This document shows positions 8,898 to 17,847 of a DNA stretch of 64,000 nt, piece by piece; the stretch's first letter is position 1; every line of letters starts with the position of its first letter. The DNA comes from Streptomyces venezuelae. GTDB lineage: Bacteria > Actinomycetota > Actinomycetes > Streptomycetales > Streptomycetaceae. The notes beneath the pieces are model-generated. The model was given only the letters and a program-made list of their open reading frames with translations, made no database searches and was not told the DNA's origin. Location: the NCBI RefSeq assembly GCF_008642335.1, contig NZ_CP029191.1:1116001-1180000 (forward strand), in the 5' to 3' direction. The position numbers were made by a program, and so were the translations under genes.

Positions 8898-10313
8898 TCA
8901 CACGGCCGCGTCCGGGCCGATCCTGCTGCGCACCGCTGTCTGTACGTCGTCCTCCTCGGCGGGGTCCGCGGCGAGCCTCCTGAGCCGGTTGACGACACGG
9001 GCGTCACCGGTCTCGGCGTGCCGTGCGGCGACTTCGCGGGTGGACTCCTCGCAGTCCCAGAGGCACTCGACGGCGAAGCCGGAGGCGAAGGAGGGATCGG
9101 TGGCGGCCAGCGCGCGTGCGGCGCGGCCGCGGAGGTGGGAGGAGGCGGTCTCTCGGTAGACGTGCCGCAGCACGGGGGCGGCGCAGGCGATGCCGAGGCG
9201 TCCCGCGCCGTCGACGAGGGTCCACAGCGTCGGCGCGTCGGGGCCCTCGCCGCGGACGGCCTCGCGGAGCGCGGCGAGGACCGGCTTGCTGTCCTGTGCG
9301 CCGCCCCGGCAGGCGAGCATGCGTCCGGCGGCCGCGCCCAAGTCGTCGGGCCGGTAGGCCCAGCGTCGGGCACGCTCGACGGCGGCGACGCTGCGCATCC
9401 GTTCGAAGGCGTCGGTGGCGGCGTCCACCACGACCTGCGAGGGGCCTTCCGCGGCGTACTCGATGAGGTCGAGGACGGCGGGGTCGTGGGTGTCCGCGAG
9501 GTAGCGCAGGGCGGTGCCGCGCGCCCCGTCGGAGCCGTTGCGTGCGGCCTCGATGATCTCGGCGCGGTCCTCGGGTCCTGCGACCGCGGTCAGGCAGCGT
9601 GCGGCGGGCACGTACAGGACGGTGCCCCGCTCCAGGCCCTCCTGCGCCCAGTCGAAGACGGCCTGGACGCTCCAGCCCGGGCGCGGTCCCGAGGGACGCA
9701 TCTGGCGCTGCCACCGGTCGAAGGAGCCCTGTTCCCGCGCGGCGCGCACGCGGGCGCCGATATCGGCGCGGGGGTCCTCTTCCCAGAGGCGCCAGGGCCT
9801 CGGTTCGTAGGCGTCGCGGACGGCGGCGGCGAGGTCGGCCTCGCCCTCGGCGTCGGGGGCGAACCGGGCGAGCACGGGGGCCGCGAGGGCCCGCAGCCCC
9901 GCGTCGTCGTCGCGCAGCGCCAGCTCGTCGAGGGCCCAGGCCCAGTTGGAGCCGAACGCCGCGTACCTCCGCAGGAGCTCGAGGGCGTCCTGCCTGCCGT
10001 ACGAGGCGAGGTGGCCGAGGACGGCGAGGGCGAGTCCGGTGCGCGAGTCGTCCGTGTTCAGGACGTCCTCGGCATCGAAGAGGTGCCGCTCGATCTCGCC
10101 GAGTCCGCCGTGCAGGTCGAGGTAGAGCCGGGCGTAGTACAGCGAGCGGTTCTCCACCTGCCAGTCGTGGCGGGGATCGTTGAGCACGCAGTGGTCGAGG
10201 GCGGTGAGCGCCTCGGAGCGTGGGGCGGTGAGCGCGTGCAGGGTGCCGTCGCCGCGGCCCCTCTGCAGCAGGCCGAGCAGCGTACCGCTGGGCGCTATGA
10301 CCGGATCGAACAT
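8898..10313 (-). CDS. HEAT-repeat-like hypothetical protein
   Basis: 471 residues from ATG 10313, with GTGAGG ten bases upstream; an in-frame GTG at 10328 is an alternative start. The sequence is a chain of short amphipathic helices with repeated leucine/alanine spacing (GLALAVLGHLASYGRQDALE; GTALRYLADTHDPAVLDLIE; RGRAARALAATDPSF), as in HEAT/PBS-lyase repeats that bind proteins. No signal peptide or catalytic motif is seen. No function can be given beyond a scaffold or partner-binding role. Confidence 0.75.
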   Translation of the reverse strand: MFDPVIAPSGTLLGLLQRGRGDGTLHALTAPRSEALTALDHCVLNDPRHDWQVENRSLYYARLYLDLHGGLGEIERHLFDAEDVLNTDDSRTGLALAVLGHLASYGRQDALELLRRYAAFGSNWAWALDELALRDDDAGLRALAAPVLARFAPDAEGEADLAAAVRDAYEPRPWRLWEEDPRADIGARVRAAREQGSFDRWQRQMRPSGPRPGWSVQAVFDWAQEGLERGTVLYVPAARCLTAVAGPEDRAEIIEAARNGSDGARGTALRYLADTHDPAVLDLIEYAAEGPSQVVVDAATDAFERMRSVAAVERARRWAYRPDDLGAAAGRMLACRGGAQDSKPVLAALREAVRGEGPDAPTLWTLVDGAGRLGIACAAPVLRHVYRETASSHLRGRAARALAATDPSFASGFAVECLWDCEESTREVAARHAETGDARVVNRLRRLAADPAEEDDVQTAVRSRIGPDAAV

Positions 10314-10614
10314 GGGAAACAGCCTCACATCAAGCGTCGACGCAACCGGGAATCACGCATTACCTGGCCGTGCGCCAACACGTCGGGCCGCCCGCCGTCT
10401 TTTGCTTGTCGAAGACCATCTTCCTCTGCCTCTCGTCGGTGGCCCAGGGGTTCCCGGACGGGAGGTCCGGGGGCGGGCCGCTCACGGTCCACGCGGTGCG
10501 GCAACATCTGCCCCACCGTCGCGTCCGTGAATCACGTCGTCATGATGACCCGGCGGTCAGGTCCGCCGCGACCACATTTCCAGCGCCCCCGTTGTTGCTG
10601 GTCAGGTACCCGGT
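10314..10614. other. Intergenic, no supported gene
   Basis: 301 bp between two leftward genes. A weak 63-codon leftward frame (10325-10516) lacks a convincing ribosome site and family signature. Nothing else stands out apart from the short GC-poor stretch near 10390-10440. It presumably holds the promoter of the HEAT-repeat gene. Confidence 0.4.
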
Positions 10615-11007
10615 TCAGGCGGCCCCGAACAGCTGCAGCAGCTCCGCCTTTCCGAACATCCTGGCCGTGTCGACGGCCGACGGAGTGCCGGCGGCGGGAT
10701 CCGCGCCACCGTCCAGGAGGGCCCGGATCACCGCGTCCTCGCCCTTGAAGACGGCTCCGGCGAGCGGGGTCTGGCCCCGGTCGTTGGCGCGGTTGGTGTC
10801 GGCGCCGCGCTCCACGAGGGCGCGGACCGCGTCGGCGTGCCCGTGGTAGGCCGCCAGCATCACGAGCGAGTCGCCGCTGTCGTTCGTGAGGTTCGCGGGG
10901 GCGCCCGCGTCCACGTAGGCGGCGAGGGCCGCTGCGTCGCCCTGACGTGCCAGATCGAAGATCTTGGTCGCCAGCTCCACGACCTCGGGGTCGGGGGCTT
11001 CGCTCAT
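10615..11007 (-). CDS. Ankyrin-repeat protein
   Basis: 130 residues from ATG 11007, with an AAAGGCGG-type ribosome site upstream. Two to three ankyrin repeats are readable: SLVMLAAYHGHADAVRALVE, then NRANDRGQTPLAGAVFKG and DAVIRALLDGGADPAAGTP. It is cytoplasmic and small. Ankyrin repeats mediate protein-protein contacts; the partner is unknown. Long upstream frame extensions lack a better ribosome site and were not used. Confidence 0.88.
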   Translation of the reverse strand: MSEAPDPEVVELATKIFDLARQGDAAALAAYVDAGAPANLTNDSGDSLVMLAAYHGHADAVRALVERGADTNRANDRGQTPLAGAVFKGEDAVIRALLDGGADPAAGTPSAVDTARMFGKAELLQLFGAA

Positions 11008-11200
11008 GGGGGCGTTCCGCCTTTCCGGCTTTTCGGGTGCGTCTGCCTGTGCAGCCGTACGAGTGAATCGACAGGGTACTGCCCCGCCGGGCACATGACC
11101 CGGGCCACCCGAGGCAAAGATCACGCCGAGGCGCGAAGGCCACTCGGAACCCCGACCATGACCCGATCGGGCTACACCATTAGAGGGAAATCCCAAGAAA

Positions 11201-11230
11201 TTGACCCATTTGCACCTTTTATCGTATGGA
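11201..11230 (+). promoter_or_regulatory. Putative sigma70-type promoter of smeA-sffA
   Basis: TTGACC (11201-11206) and TATGGA (11225-11230) separated by 18 bp, inside an unusually AT-rich stretch for this genome. The palindrome GGGAAATCCC lies just upstream at 11176-11185. It lies about 60 bp before smeA. In S. coelicolor this operon is known to be sporulation-controlled; no Whi-regulator site was identified here. Confidence 0.45.
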
Positions 11231-11291
11231 TACATGCTGTGAACCTGGAAGAACTCATGGTGACTGTCCCCACCAAACCAGGAGAACCGTC

Positions 11292-11486
11292 ATGGTCCTT
11301 TCCATCTCGGGCGTCGTACTGCTCGGAATCATCGTCTTCCTCTTCTTCCGCAAAGACGGACTCAAGGCGTCGCACGCGGTGGTCTGCGCCCTCTTCGGCT
11401 TCTTCATGGCAGGCACGGCGATCGCCCCGAGCATCAAGGCCGGCAGCGCGAGCCTGGCGAGCCTCCTCGGCGGGATCAAGTTCTGA
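11292..11486 (+). CDS. smeA: SmeA-like small sporulation membrane protein
   Basis: 64 residues from ATG 11292, with AGGAGA six bases upstream; an ATG at 11226 in the same frame has no ribosome site. Two hydrophobic segments (residues about 4-18 and 27-47) flank a short basic loop (FFRKDGLK). A glycine/serine tail follows (SASLASLLGGIKF). The tight linkage to the FtsK-like gene 36 bp downstream matches the smeA-sffA pair of S. coelicolor. There SmeA localises to sporulation septa and recruits the DNA translocase-like SffA. Function is assigned by this architecture and synteny from memory. Confidence 0.8.
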   Translation: MVLSISGVVLLGIIVFLFFRKDGLKASHAVVCALFGFFMAGTAIAPSIKAGSASLASLLGGIKF

Positions 11487-11522
11487 CCGTCCCGCTTTCG
11501 TACGCACCTCCAGGAGACAGAC

Positions 11523-13100
11523 GTGGCCAGGCGACCACTCCCCCGCATTCTGAGCAACGGCACCGCATCCATCGCCCGGAGCAGGGAGCTGGCACGGTCG
11601 GCGGCCGACAGCGCCACGGACGTCCTCCATCCGCTGATCACGATCACCCGCGGACTGCGCCGGCTGGCTGCCGCCGGGCGGCGCAGATGGGCCGACACCC
11701 CGAAGGACAAGCGCGGGCCGCTGCTGTTCCTCGTGGCCTCCGTCGTCCTGGTCGTGGCGCTCGTGCCCTACGGACCGCTGCTCGCCCTCATCTCCCTGAT
11801 GGGGGCGGCGGCCTGGACGGGCCGCGAGCGCACCGCTCCGGAGCCGGAGGGGCCTGACGAGGCGCAGGTGCAGCGGCTGCAGTCCCTCTACGAAGCGCTC
11901 GTCCCGTACTTCTCCGTCCCCGAGGACCCCGCCCCGCTCTTCGCGCACGGCGGTGAATGGGACAAGGCGTTCGTCGAGCACGACTTCGACGACACCGGGC
12001 GGATCTCCCGGCTCGTGGTGCGCTACCCCGCGTACTTCACGGACGGCGAGGCCGAGTCCCGCGCCCGGATCGAACAGCTGCTGCACGCCAAGGCGGGGCG
12101 CGGCCGCGAGTACCACTTCCTGTGGGACGAGGAGGGCAATCAGCTCACCGTCACGGTGCTCTCCCCGCTGCCCACCGACATCGCCGCCCAGCGATTCGTC
12201 ACCGCCCCGGGAGAGACCGTCCTCGGCTTCACCGACGAGACCGGCGTCCAGCGCACCCTGCCGCTGTCCGACGGCGCGGAACAGCGCGACGTACCCCCCG
12301 TCGTGTGGCGCACGGGCATCCGCTCCACCGAGCCCCACCTGCTGATCGCCGGCCAGCCCGGCAGCGGCACGACGTCATTGCTGCGCTCCATCGCCCTCCA
12401 GGCGCTGCAGTACGGCGATGTGCTCGTCGTCGAGGGCAGCGGCACCGGCGACTACGCCTGTCTGACCGGCCGTGACGGGGTCCTCGCCATCGAGTGCGGG
12501 CTCACCGGGGCGCTCGCGAGCCTCGAATGGGCGGCGCACGAGACCGAGCGCAGGCTCATCGCGGCGAACCGCGCGCGGCAGGCGGGCCACCCGCCGCCGG
12601 AGGACACCAAGCGCCCCCTGTGGCTCCTCCTCGACCGCCCGAGCGCGCTCGGGCACCTCGCCGCGGCCGACGGGCGCACGGACCCCCAGTCACTGCTGCA
12701 GGTCCCGTTGCGGCACGGCAGGGCGGCGAACGTGACGGTCGTGGTCGCCGACCAGTTGGACGCCCTCGACGCGCTGAGCGAGGCGGTGCATCAGCACACC
12801 CGCGCGCGCGTGGTGCTGGGTTACGCCACGGTCGACCAGCTGGAGGACGTCCTCGGGACGCCGCCCCACACGACGCCGACGATGGACGTACCGCCCGGCC
12901 GCGGCTACGCCCGGCTCGGCGCGGGCCCGGTGCACCGTCTCCAGGTCCCCGCGACCCCCGACCCGTACGACGACGCGACCAGCGAGGCCCACCGCAGGGC
13001 CGTCATGGAGCTGCTGCCGGAGCGGAGCACCCCGCCGGACGAGACGGAGCCCGCCGCCCCGGAGGCCACGGAGGCGGAACCGGTCCCCGCCGAGAGCTAG
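11523..13100 (+). CDS. sffA: SffA-like SpoIIIE/FtsK-family septal protein
   Basis: 525 residues from GTG 11523 (AGGAGA upstream). A basic N-terminus is followed by a hydrophobic pair at about residues 64-98, a beta-rich middle domain and a C-terminal P-loop domain. The would-be Walker A reads GQPGSGTTSLLRS near residue 280, with Thr where the catalytic Lys should be. The Walker B candidate LWLLLDRPS has Arg after the Asp. ATP hydrolysis is therefore doubtful unless a nonstandard site is used. In S. coelicolor SffA acts in chromosome segregation at sporulation septa, brought there by SmeA. It ends 22 bp before the convergent MocR gene. The C-terminal tail is acidic and Pro/Glu-rich. Confidence 0.8.
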   Translation: MARRPLPRILSNGTASIARSRELARSAADSATDVLHPLITITRGLRRLAAAGRRRWADTPKDKRGPLLFLVASVVLVVALVPYGPLLALISLMGAAAWTGRERTAPEPEGPDEAQVQRLQSLYEALVPYFSVPEDPAPLFAHGGEWDKAFVEHDFDDTGRISRLVVRYPAYFTDGEAESRARIEQLLHAKAGRGREYHFLWDEEGNQLTVTVLSPLPTDIAAQRFVTAPGETVLGFTDETGVQRTLPLSDGAEQRDVPPVVWRTGIRSTEPHLLIAGQPGSGTTSLLRSIALQALQYGDVLVVEGSGTGDYACLTGRDGVLAIECGLTGALASLEWAAHETERRLIAANRARQAGHPPPEDTKRPLWLLLDRPSALGHLAAADGRTDPQSLLQVPLRHGRAANVTVVVADQLDALDALSEAVHQHTRARVVLGYATVDQLEDVLGTPPHTTPTMDVPPGRGYARLGAGPVHRLQVPATPDPYDDATSEAHRRAVMELLPERSTPPDETEPAAPEATEAEPVPAES

Positions 13101-13122
13101 GGCCCTGCTACGGAGACGTGCA

Positions 13123-14622
13123 TCAGGCGACAAACGGGTGGGCTGCCTGCGCGCCCGCGCCGACGCCCGTCTCGACCAGCCGGGCCGCCGCCGCCAACCG
13201 CGCCGCCGCCTCGTCGGCGACCGCGCCCCCCACGGTGAACGGCAGCCGCACGTATCCCTCAAAGGCTCCGTCCACTCCGAAGCGGGGCCCCGAAGGCACT
13301 CGTACGCCCACCCGCTCGCCCACCTCGGCGAGCCGCGACCCGGACACGCCGCCGGTGCGCACCCAGAGGGTGAGACCGCCGCGCGGCACCTCGAACTCCC
13401 AGTCGGGCAGCTCGCGGCGGACGGCTGCGACCAGCGCGTCGCGATTCTCCCTGGCCTGTTCCCTGCGCACGTCCACGGCGGCCTGCCAGCCGCCGGTGTT
13501 CAGGAGCCAGTTCACGGCGAGCTGTTCGAGGACGGGGGTGCCGAGATCGGCGTACGCGCGCGCGGCGACCAGGCTGCGGATCACGTCGGGCGCGGCCCGC
13601 ACCCAGCCGATGCGCATGCCGGCCCAGAAGGCCTTGCTGGCCGAGCCGACGGTGATGACGGTGGAGCCCGCGGGGTCGAAACCGCAGACCGGGCGCGGCA
13701 TGGCGAGGTCCTCGTCGAGGCCGAGCTCGCTCATCGTCTCGTCGACGACGAGGACCGTGCCCGCGGACCTGGCCGCCTCGACGAGCTGCCTGCGCTGGTC
13801 CTCGTCCGCGAGCGCGCCGGTGGGGTTGTGGAAGTCCGCGACGACGTACGCGAGCCGGGGCGCGGCGTCGCGCAGGACCTGCCGCCAGCGGTCCATGTCC
13901 CAGCCCTGGAGGCCCTCGGCCATGGCGACGGGGACGAGGCGGGCGCCCGCTTCACGCATCAGCTGGAGGATGTTGGCGTACGACGGCGACTCCACGGCGA
14001 TGCGTTCGCCGCGGCCCGCGAAGAGGTGACAGATGGCGTCGATGGCGCCCATCGCACCGGTGGTCACCATGATCTGTTCGGGCATGGTGGGGATCCCGCG
14101 CGCGCTGTAGCGCTCGGCGAGCATCTCGCGCAGGGCGGGCAGGCCGGCGGGGTAGTCGCCGTGCGTGTGGGCGTACGGCGGGAGGGCTTCGAGGGCACCC
14201 TGGACGGCGCGGGTGAGCCAGGGTTCGGGCGCGGGCAGCGCCGCACAGCCGAGGTCGATCATGGAACCGAGCGCCTCGGGGGGCAGCGGTTCGAGACCGC
14301 GCGCGGGGAGAGGATTTCCGGCGGGGACGGCGGTCCAGCTGCCCGCTCCCCTGCGGGACTCCAGGAACCCCTCGGTGCGCAGCGCTTCGTAGGCGGCGGC
14401 GACGGTGGTACGGCTGACGGCGAGGGCGACCGCGAGTTCACGCTCGGCGGGCAGGCGCGCGGCGACCGGTACACGCCCTTCGAGCACGAGGAGCCGGATG
14501 CCGTCGGCGAGGGCACGGTAGGCGGGCGGGCGGCGCGAGCCCGTGCCCACGGGGCGGTCCTGCTGGGAGGCGAGGAGACGGGCGAGCTGCGTCGACCCCA
14601 TCGCCGAAGTCCACTGAGCCAT
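13123..14622 (-). CDS. MocR/PdxR-type GntR regulator with aminotransferase domain
   Basis: 499 residues from ATG 14622, preceded by GGTGG. Residues about 25-100 are a GntR winged helix (YRALADGIRLLVLEGRVP; ELAVALAVSRTTVAAAYEAL). The rest is a fold-type I PLP aminotransferase domain with the Schiff-base lysine motif SASKAFWAGMRIGW and the phosphate/PLP pocket text VVADFHNPTGALADEDQ. MocR proteins use PLP or an aminated ligand as effector. The gene is divergent from a YczE-like membrane protein gene, a common pairing, and probably regulates it. Confidence 0.92.
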   Translation of the reverse strand: MAQWTSAMGSTQLARLLASQQDRPVGTGSRRPPAYRALADGIRLLVLEGRVPVAARLPAERELAVALAVSRTTVAAAYEALRTEGFLESRRGAGSWTAVPAGNPLPARGLEPLPPEALGSMIDLGCAALPAPEPWLTRAVQGALEALPPYAHTHGDYPAGLPALREMLAERYSARGIPTMPEQIMVTTGAMGAIDAICHLFAGRGERIAVESPSYANILQLMREAGARLVPVAMAEGLQGWDMDRWRQVLRDAAPRLAYVVADFHNPTGALADEDQRRQLVEAARSAGTVLVVDETMSELGLDEDLAMPRPVCGFDPAGSTVITVGSASKAFWAGMRIGWVRAAPDVIRSLVAARAYADLGTPVLEQLAVNWLLNTGGWQAAVDVRREQARENRDALVAAVRRELPDWEFEVPRGGLTLWVRTGGVSGSRLAEVGERVGVRVPSGPRFGVDGAFEGYVRLPFTVGGAVADEAAARLAAAARLVETGVGAGAQAAHPFVA

Positions 14623-14657
14623 GATTCCCAGTCCACCTTCCCCGGATTGGCCATGGT

Positions 14658-14677
14658 TGGCTGCTTTGTACAAGCCA
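14658..14677. promoter_or_regulatory. Divergent operator/promoter candidate with nested palindromes
   Basis: TGGCT (14658-14662) and AGCCA (14673-14677) form an inverted repeat around the 8-bp palindrome TTGTACAA (14666-14673). The element lies in the 102-bp region between the MocR gene and the YczE-like gene. It is a candidate MocR site or promoter element. Confidence 0.4.
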
Positions 14678-14724
14678 CAGAGTGTCATGCGTCAGGCCAC
14701 TACCACCACCAACGGGGGCACCTC

Positions 14725-15420
14725 TTGTCCGGCACGACACCCGGCACGACACCTGGCGAGACACCTGGGGCGACGCGGCGGCAGCTCCCGCGGCGACTCA
14801 CGCAGCTCTACGCGGGCCTCACCCTGTACGGCGTGAGCTCCGCGCTCCTCGTCGTGTCCGGCCTCGGCCTGGAGCCGTGGAACGTGCTGCATCAGGGGCT
14901 CGCCGAGCTCACCGGCCTCTCGATCGGCGCCGTGTCCATCGTGGTGGGCGCCGCGGTCCTGCTCCTGTGGATCCCGCTGAGGCAGCGTCCCGGGCTCGGC
15001 ACGGTCTCCAACGTCTTCGTCGTCGGGCTGGCGATGGACGCCGCGCTGGCGCTGCTGCCGGAGGCCGAGGGCTGGGCCGTGCGCGTACCGCTGATGGTGG
15101 CCGGGATCGTCCTGAACGGCGCGGCGACCGGCCTGTACATCGCGGCGGCGTTCGGCCCCGGCCCCCGGGACGGCCTGATGACGGGCCTGCACCAGCGGAC
15201 CGGACGCTCCATCCGGCTGATGCGGACACTCATCGAGGTGGCGGTGGTCGTGACCGGCTTCGCGCTCGGCGGCACCGTCGGGGTCGGCACGGTCCTCTAC
15301 GCGCTCGCCATCGGCCCGCTCGCCCAGTTCTTCCTGCGCCGCTTTGCCCTCCCCACGACCGTCACGGGCGTCGTCGTGGCCTCCGGCGGCCCGCCGGAGC
15401 AGGCGATACTGCAGCCGTGA
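14725..15420 (+). CDS. YczE/YitT-like integral membrane protein
   Basis: 231 residues from TTG 14725, behind a G-rich site (ACGGGGGCACCTC). No ATG or GTG is in frame upstream in the divergent gap, so a TTG start is forced. The N-terminus is a Gly-Thr-Thr-Pro microrepeat made by 12-bp units (14729-14773). About six membrane segments follow, with the YczE-family text SSALLVVSGLGLEPWNVLHQG and GPGPRDGLMTGLHQRTG. The gene product is possibly exported under MocR control. The function of the family is unknown. The stop overlaps the GDPD start. Confidence 0.8.
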   Translation: MSGTTPGTTPGETPGATRRQLPRRLTQLYAGLTLYGVSSALLVVSGLGLEPWNVLHQGLAELTGLSIGAVSIVVGAAVLLLWIPLRQRPGLGTVSNVFVVGLAMDAALALLPEAEGWAVRVPLMVAGIVLNGAATGLYIAAAFGPGPRDGLMTGLHQRTGRSIRLMRTLIEVAVVVTGFALGGTVGVGTVLYALAIGPLAQFFLRRFALPTTVTGVVVASGGPPEQAILQP

Positions 15421-16184
15421 CCACGCGCGTACGCCACCCCTACCTCGATCACCCGGGACCGCTCGCCCTCGCCCACCGCGGCGGTGCGGCGGACGGCCTG
15501 GAGAACACCGCCGCGGCCTTCCGGCGCGCCGTCGACCTCGGCTACCGCTACATCGAGACCGATGTGCACGCCACCGCCGACGGCCGCCTCGTCGCCTTCC
15601 ACGACGCGACGCTGGACCGGGTGACCGACGCGGCGGGACGCATCATCGACCTGCCGTGGAGCGAGGTGCGCCACGCGCGCGTGGCGGGCAGCGAACCGGT
15701 GCCCCTCTTCGAGGAGTGCCTCGAAGCCTTTCCCGACGTGCGCTGGAACGTGGACGTGAAGGCGGAGCCCGCGCTGCTGCCGCTGCTCGACCTGATCCGC
15801 CGCACCGACTCCTGGGACCGCGTCTGCGTCGGCTCGTTCTCGGAGGCCCGGGTAGCCAGGGCCCAGCGCTTCGGGGGCCCGCGCCTGGCCACTTCCCTGG
15901 GCACCCGGGGCGTGGCGGCGCTGCGGATGCTGTCCTACGGAGTGCCCGCCGCCCTGCGCCGTTCCGCGGTCTGCGCCCAGGTACCGGAGACGCACGGCGG
16001 GATCCAGGTGGTGGACCACCGCTTCGTGCGCGCCGCCCACGCGCGCGGGATGCAGGTCCACGTGTGGACGGTCAATGACGCGGACCGGATGAGCGCCCTG
16101 CTCGACCTCGGGGTGGATGGCATAGTTTCCGATCACATCGAGACGCTGCGCGAGGTGCTGAAGGACCGGGGGACCTGGGTCTGA
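15417..16184 (+). CDS. Glycerophosphodiester phosphodiesterase
   Basis: 255 residues from GTG 15417, overlapping the previous TGA. The GDPD motifs are intact: LAHRGGAADGLENTAAAF (catalytic HR...EN), ETDVHATADGRLVAFHDATL (ExD...HD), and the C-terminal HVWTVNDADRMSALLDLGVD with GIVSDH. There is no signal peptide, so it is cytoplasmic and hydrolyses deacylated phospholipids to glycerol-3-phosphate and an alcohol. Confidence 0.93.
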   Translation: MTTRVRHPYLDHPGPLALAHRGGAADGLENTAAAFRRAVDLGYRYIETDVHATADGRLVAFHDATLDRVTDAAGRIIDLPWSEVRHARVAGSEPVPLFEECLEAFPDVRWNVDVKAEPALLPLLDLIRRTDSWDRVCVGSFSEARVARAQRFGGPRLATSLGTRGVAALRMLSYGVPAALRRSAVCAQVPETHGGIQVVDHRFVRAAHARGMQVHVWTVNDADRMSALLDLGVDGIVSDHIETLREVLKDRGTWV

Positions 16185-16229
16185 CGCTGCCGCGGCGGCG
16201 TCGCATCACGGGGAACAGCGAGGTCACGG

Positions 16230-17591
16230 GTGAGCACCGACACCGTGAAGAGAACGCCCGCCGACGACTCGGAGGCCGCGGAGCGGCGGCGCGAGCAGCG
16301 GGGCTGGTACGTCTACGACTGGGCGTGCTCGGTCTACTCGACGAGCGTCCTGACCGTGTTCCTGGGGCCCTATCTCACGGAGATCGCCAAGGCCGCCGCG
16401 GACCCCGAGGGATATGTGCATCCGCTGGGCATCCCGGTCCGCGCGGGATCGTTCTTCGCGTACACGGTCTCCGTGTCGGTGATCGTGTCGGTCTTCGTCA
16501 TGCCGCTGGCGGCAGCGGCCGCCGACCGCACCGGCCGCAAGAAGCCCCTGCTCGGCGTCGCCGCGTACGTGGGGGCGGCCGCCACGGCGGGCATGTTCTT
16601 CCTGGCGGGAGAGCGCTATCTGCTCGGCGGCCTCCTGCTGATCGTCGCCAACGCCTCGCTCGCCGTGTCGATGGTGCTCTACAACTCCTATCTGCCGCAG
16701 ATCGCACCTCCGGAGGAGCGGGACGCGGTCTCCTCACGCGGCTGGGCCTTCGGGTACGCGTCGGGCGCCCTCGTCCTGGTGGCGAACCTCGTCCTGTTCC
16801 TGGCCCACGACAGCTTCGGCGTCTCCGAGTCGACGGCGGTCCGCATCTGTCTGGCGTCGGCGGGCCTGTGGTGGGGCGCCTTCACCCTCGTACCCCTGAA
16901 ACGGCTGCGGGACCGCCGGACGCCCGCGCACGACGCCGGGTCGGCGGCCGGGGGCGGGTGGCGGCAGCTGCGGTCGACCGTGCGGGACATGCGGCGCCAT
17001 CCCCACACGCTCGCGTTCCTGTTCGCCTACCTGGTCTACAACGACGGTGTTCAGACGGTGATCTCGCAGGCGTCCGTCTACGGCTCCGAGGAGCTCGGAC
17101 TCGGTCAGTCCACGCTGATCGTGGCGGTCCTGCTGGTCCAGGTGCTCGCGGTCGCGGGGGCTCTCGCCATGGGGCGACTCGCCCGGACCTACGGCGCCAA
17201 GCGGACCATTCTCGGGTCGCTCGTGGCCTGGACGGTGACGATCGGGGCCGGGTACTTCCTGCCCGCCGGCGCGCCCGCGTGGTTCTTCGTCCTTGCCGCG
17301 GGGATCGGCCTGGTCCTCGGCGGCACGCAGGCCCTGTCCCGCTCGCTCTTCTCGCACCTGGTGCCGCGCGGGAAGGAGGCCGAGTACTTCTCCGCGTACG
17401 AGATCAGCGACCGCGGGATGGCGTGGCTGGGGCCGTTGATCTTCGGCCTCACGTATCAGCTCACGGGAAGTTACCGGGATGCCATCGTCTCGCTGGTGGC
17501 GTTCTTTTTGCTCGGTTTCGTCCTGCTCGTGCGGGTACCCGTACGGCGTGCGGTACGCGACGCGGGCAATCCCGTACCCCACAGGATTTAG
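16230..17591 (+). CDS. MFS transporter, UMF1/Atg22-like
   Basis: 453 residues from GTG 16230 (GAGGT nearby). The N-terminus has the UMF1 family text RGWYVYDWACSVYSTSVLTVF, followed by twelve predicted membrane spans. PLAAAAADRTGRKKPLLGV is the MFS motif A loop. SRSLFSHLVPRGKEAEYFS and YEISDRGMAWLGPLIFGL in the C-terminal half are also characteristic of UMF1. The substrate is unknown; yeast relatives export amino acids from the vacuole. Confidence 0.87.
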   Translation: MSTDTVKRTPADDSEAAERRREQRGWYVYDWACSVYSTSVLTVFLGPYLTEIAKAAADPEGYVHPLGIPVRAGSFFAYTVSVSVIVSVFVMPLAAAAADRTGRKKPLLGVAAYVGAAATAGMFFLAGERYLLGGLLLIVANASLAVSMVLYNSYLPQIAPPEERDAVSSRGWAFGYASGALVLVANLVLFLAHDSFGVSESTAVRICLASAGLWWGAFTLVPLKRLRDRRTPAHDAGSAAGGGWRQLRSTVRDMRRHPHTLAFLFAYLVYNDGVQTVISQASVYGSEELGLGQSTLIVAVLLVQVLAVAGALAMGRLARTYGAKRTILGSLVAWTVTIGAGYFLPAGAPAWFFVLAAGIGLVLGGTQALSRSLFSHLVPRGKEAEYFSAYEISDRGMAWLGPLIFGLTYQLTGSYRDAIVSLVAFFLLGFVLLVRVPVRRAVRDAGNPVPHRI

Positions 17592-17760
17592 CAACTGAAG
17601 CCAAAGGCCGGTAGTGTACGCCTTTGGCCTGCCAGGCGGACCGTTACTGCGAGCTGAAGAATCAGAAGCGCTGGGTGACATCTGCTGCCAGATGTGACAA
17701 ACCGGGCACTGGTGGGTACAACAAGGGGCGGCATACGACGGCGACGCATAACCCTGAACG

Positions 17761-17786
17761 GGAATCTTTACCGCCGACCGGACGTT
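17761..17786 (+). promoter_or_regulatory. SigR-type (oxidative stress) promoter of rbpA
   Basis: GGAAT (17761-17765), exactly 18 bp, then GTT (17784-17786). This is a full match to the Streptomyces SigR consensus GGAAT-N18-GTT, 61 bp upstream of the rbpA start. In S. coelicolor rbpA is a known SigR target, so thiol-oxidative induction is expected here. Confidence 0.85.
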
Positions 17787-17847
17787 GACCGGATGACGAC
17801 GACAGCGACACCTGTCCTGTGGGCGACAAGCCCGGGAGGCACGATTC

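Noticed and set aside
10325..10516. 63-codon leftward frame in the gap after the ankyrin gene
   Set aside because: Arg/Pro-rich, no ribosome site, no recognisable family.
13138..14724. Rightward 530-codon frame antisense to the MocR gene
   Set aside because: No family similarity; composition mirrors the MocR codons. The real gene in that frame starts at TTG 14725.
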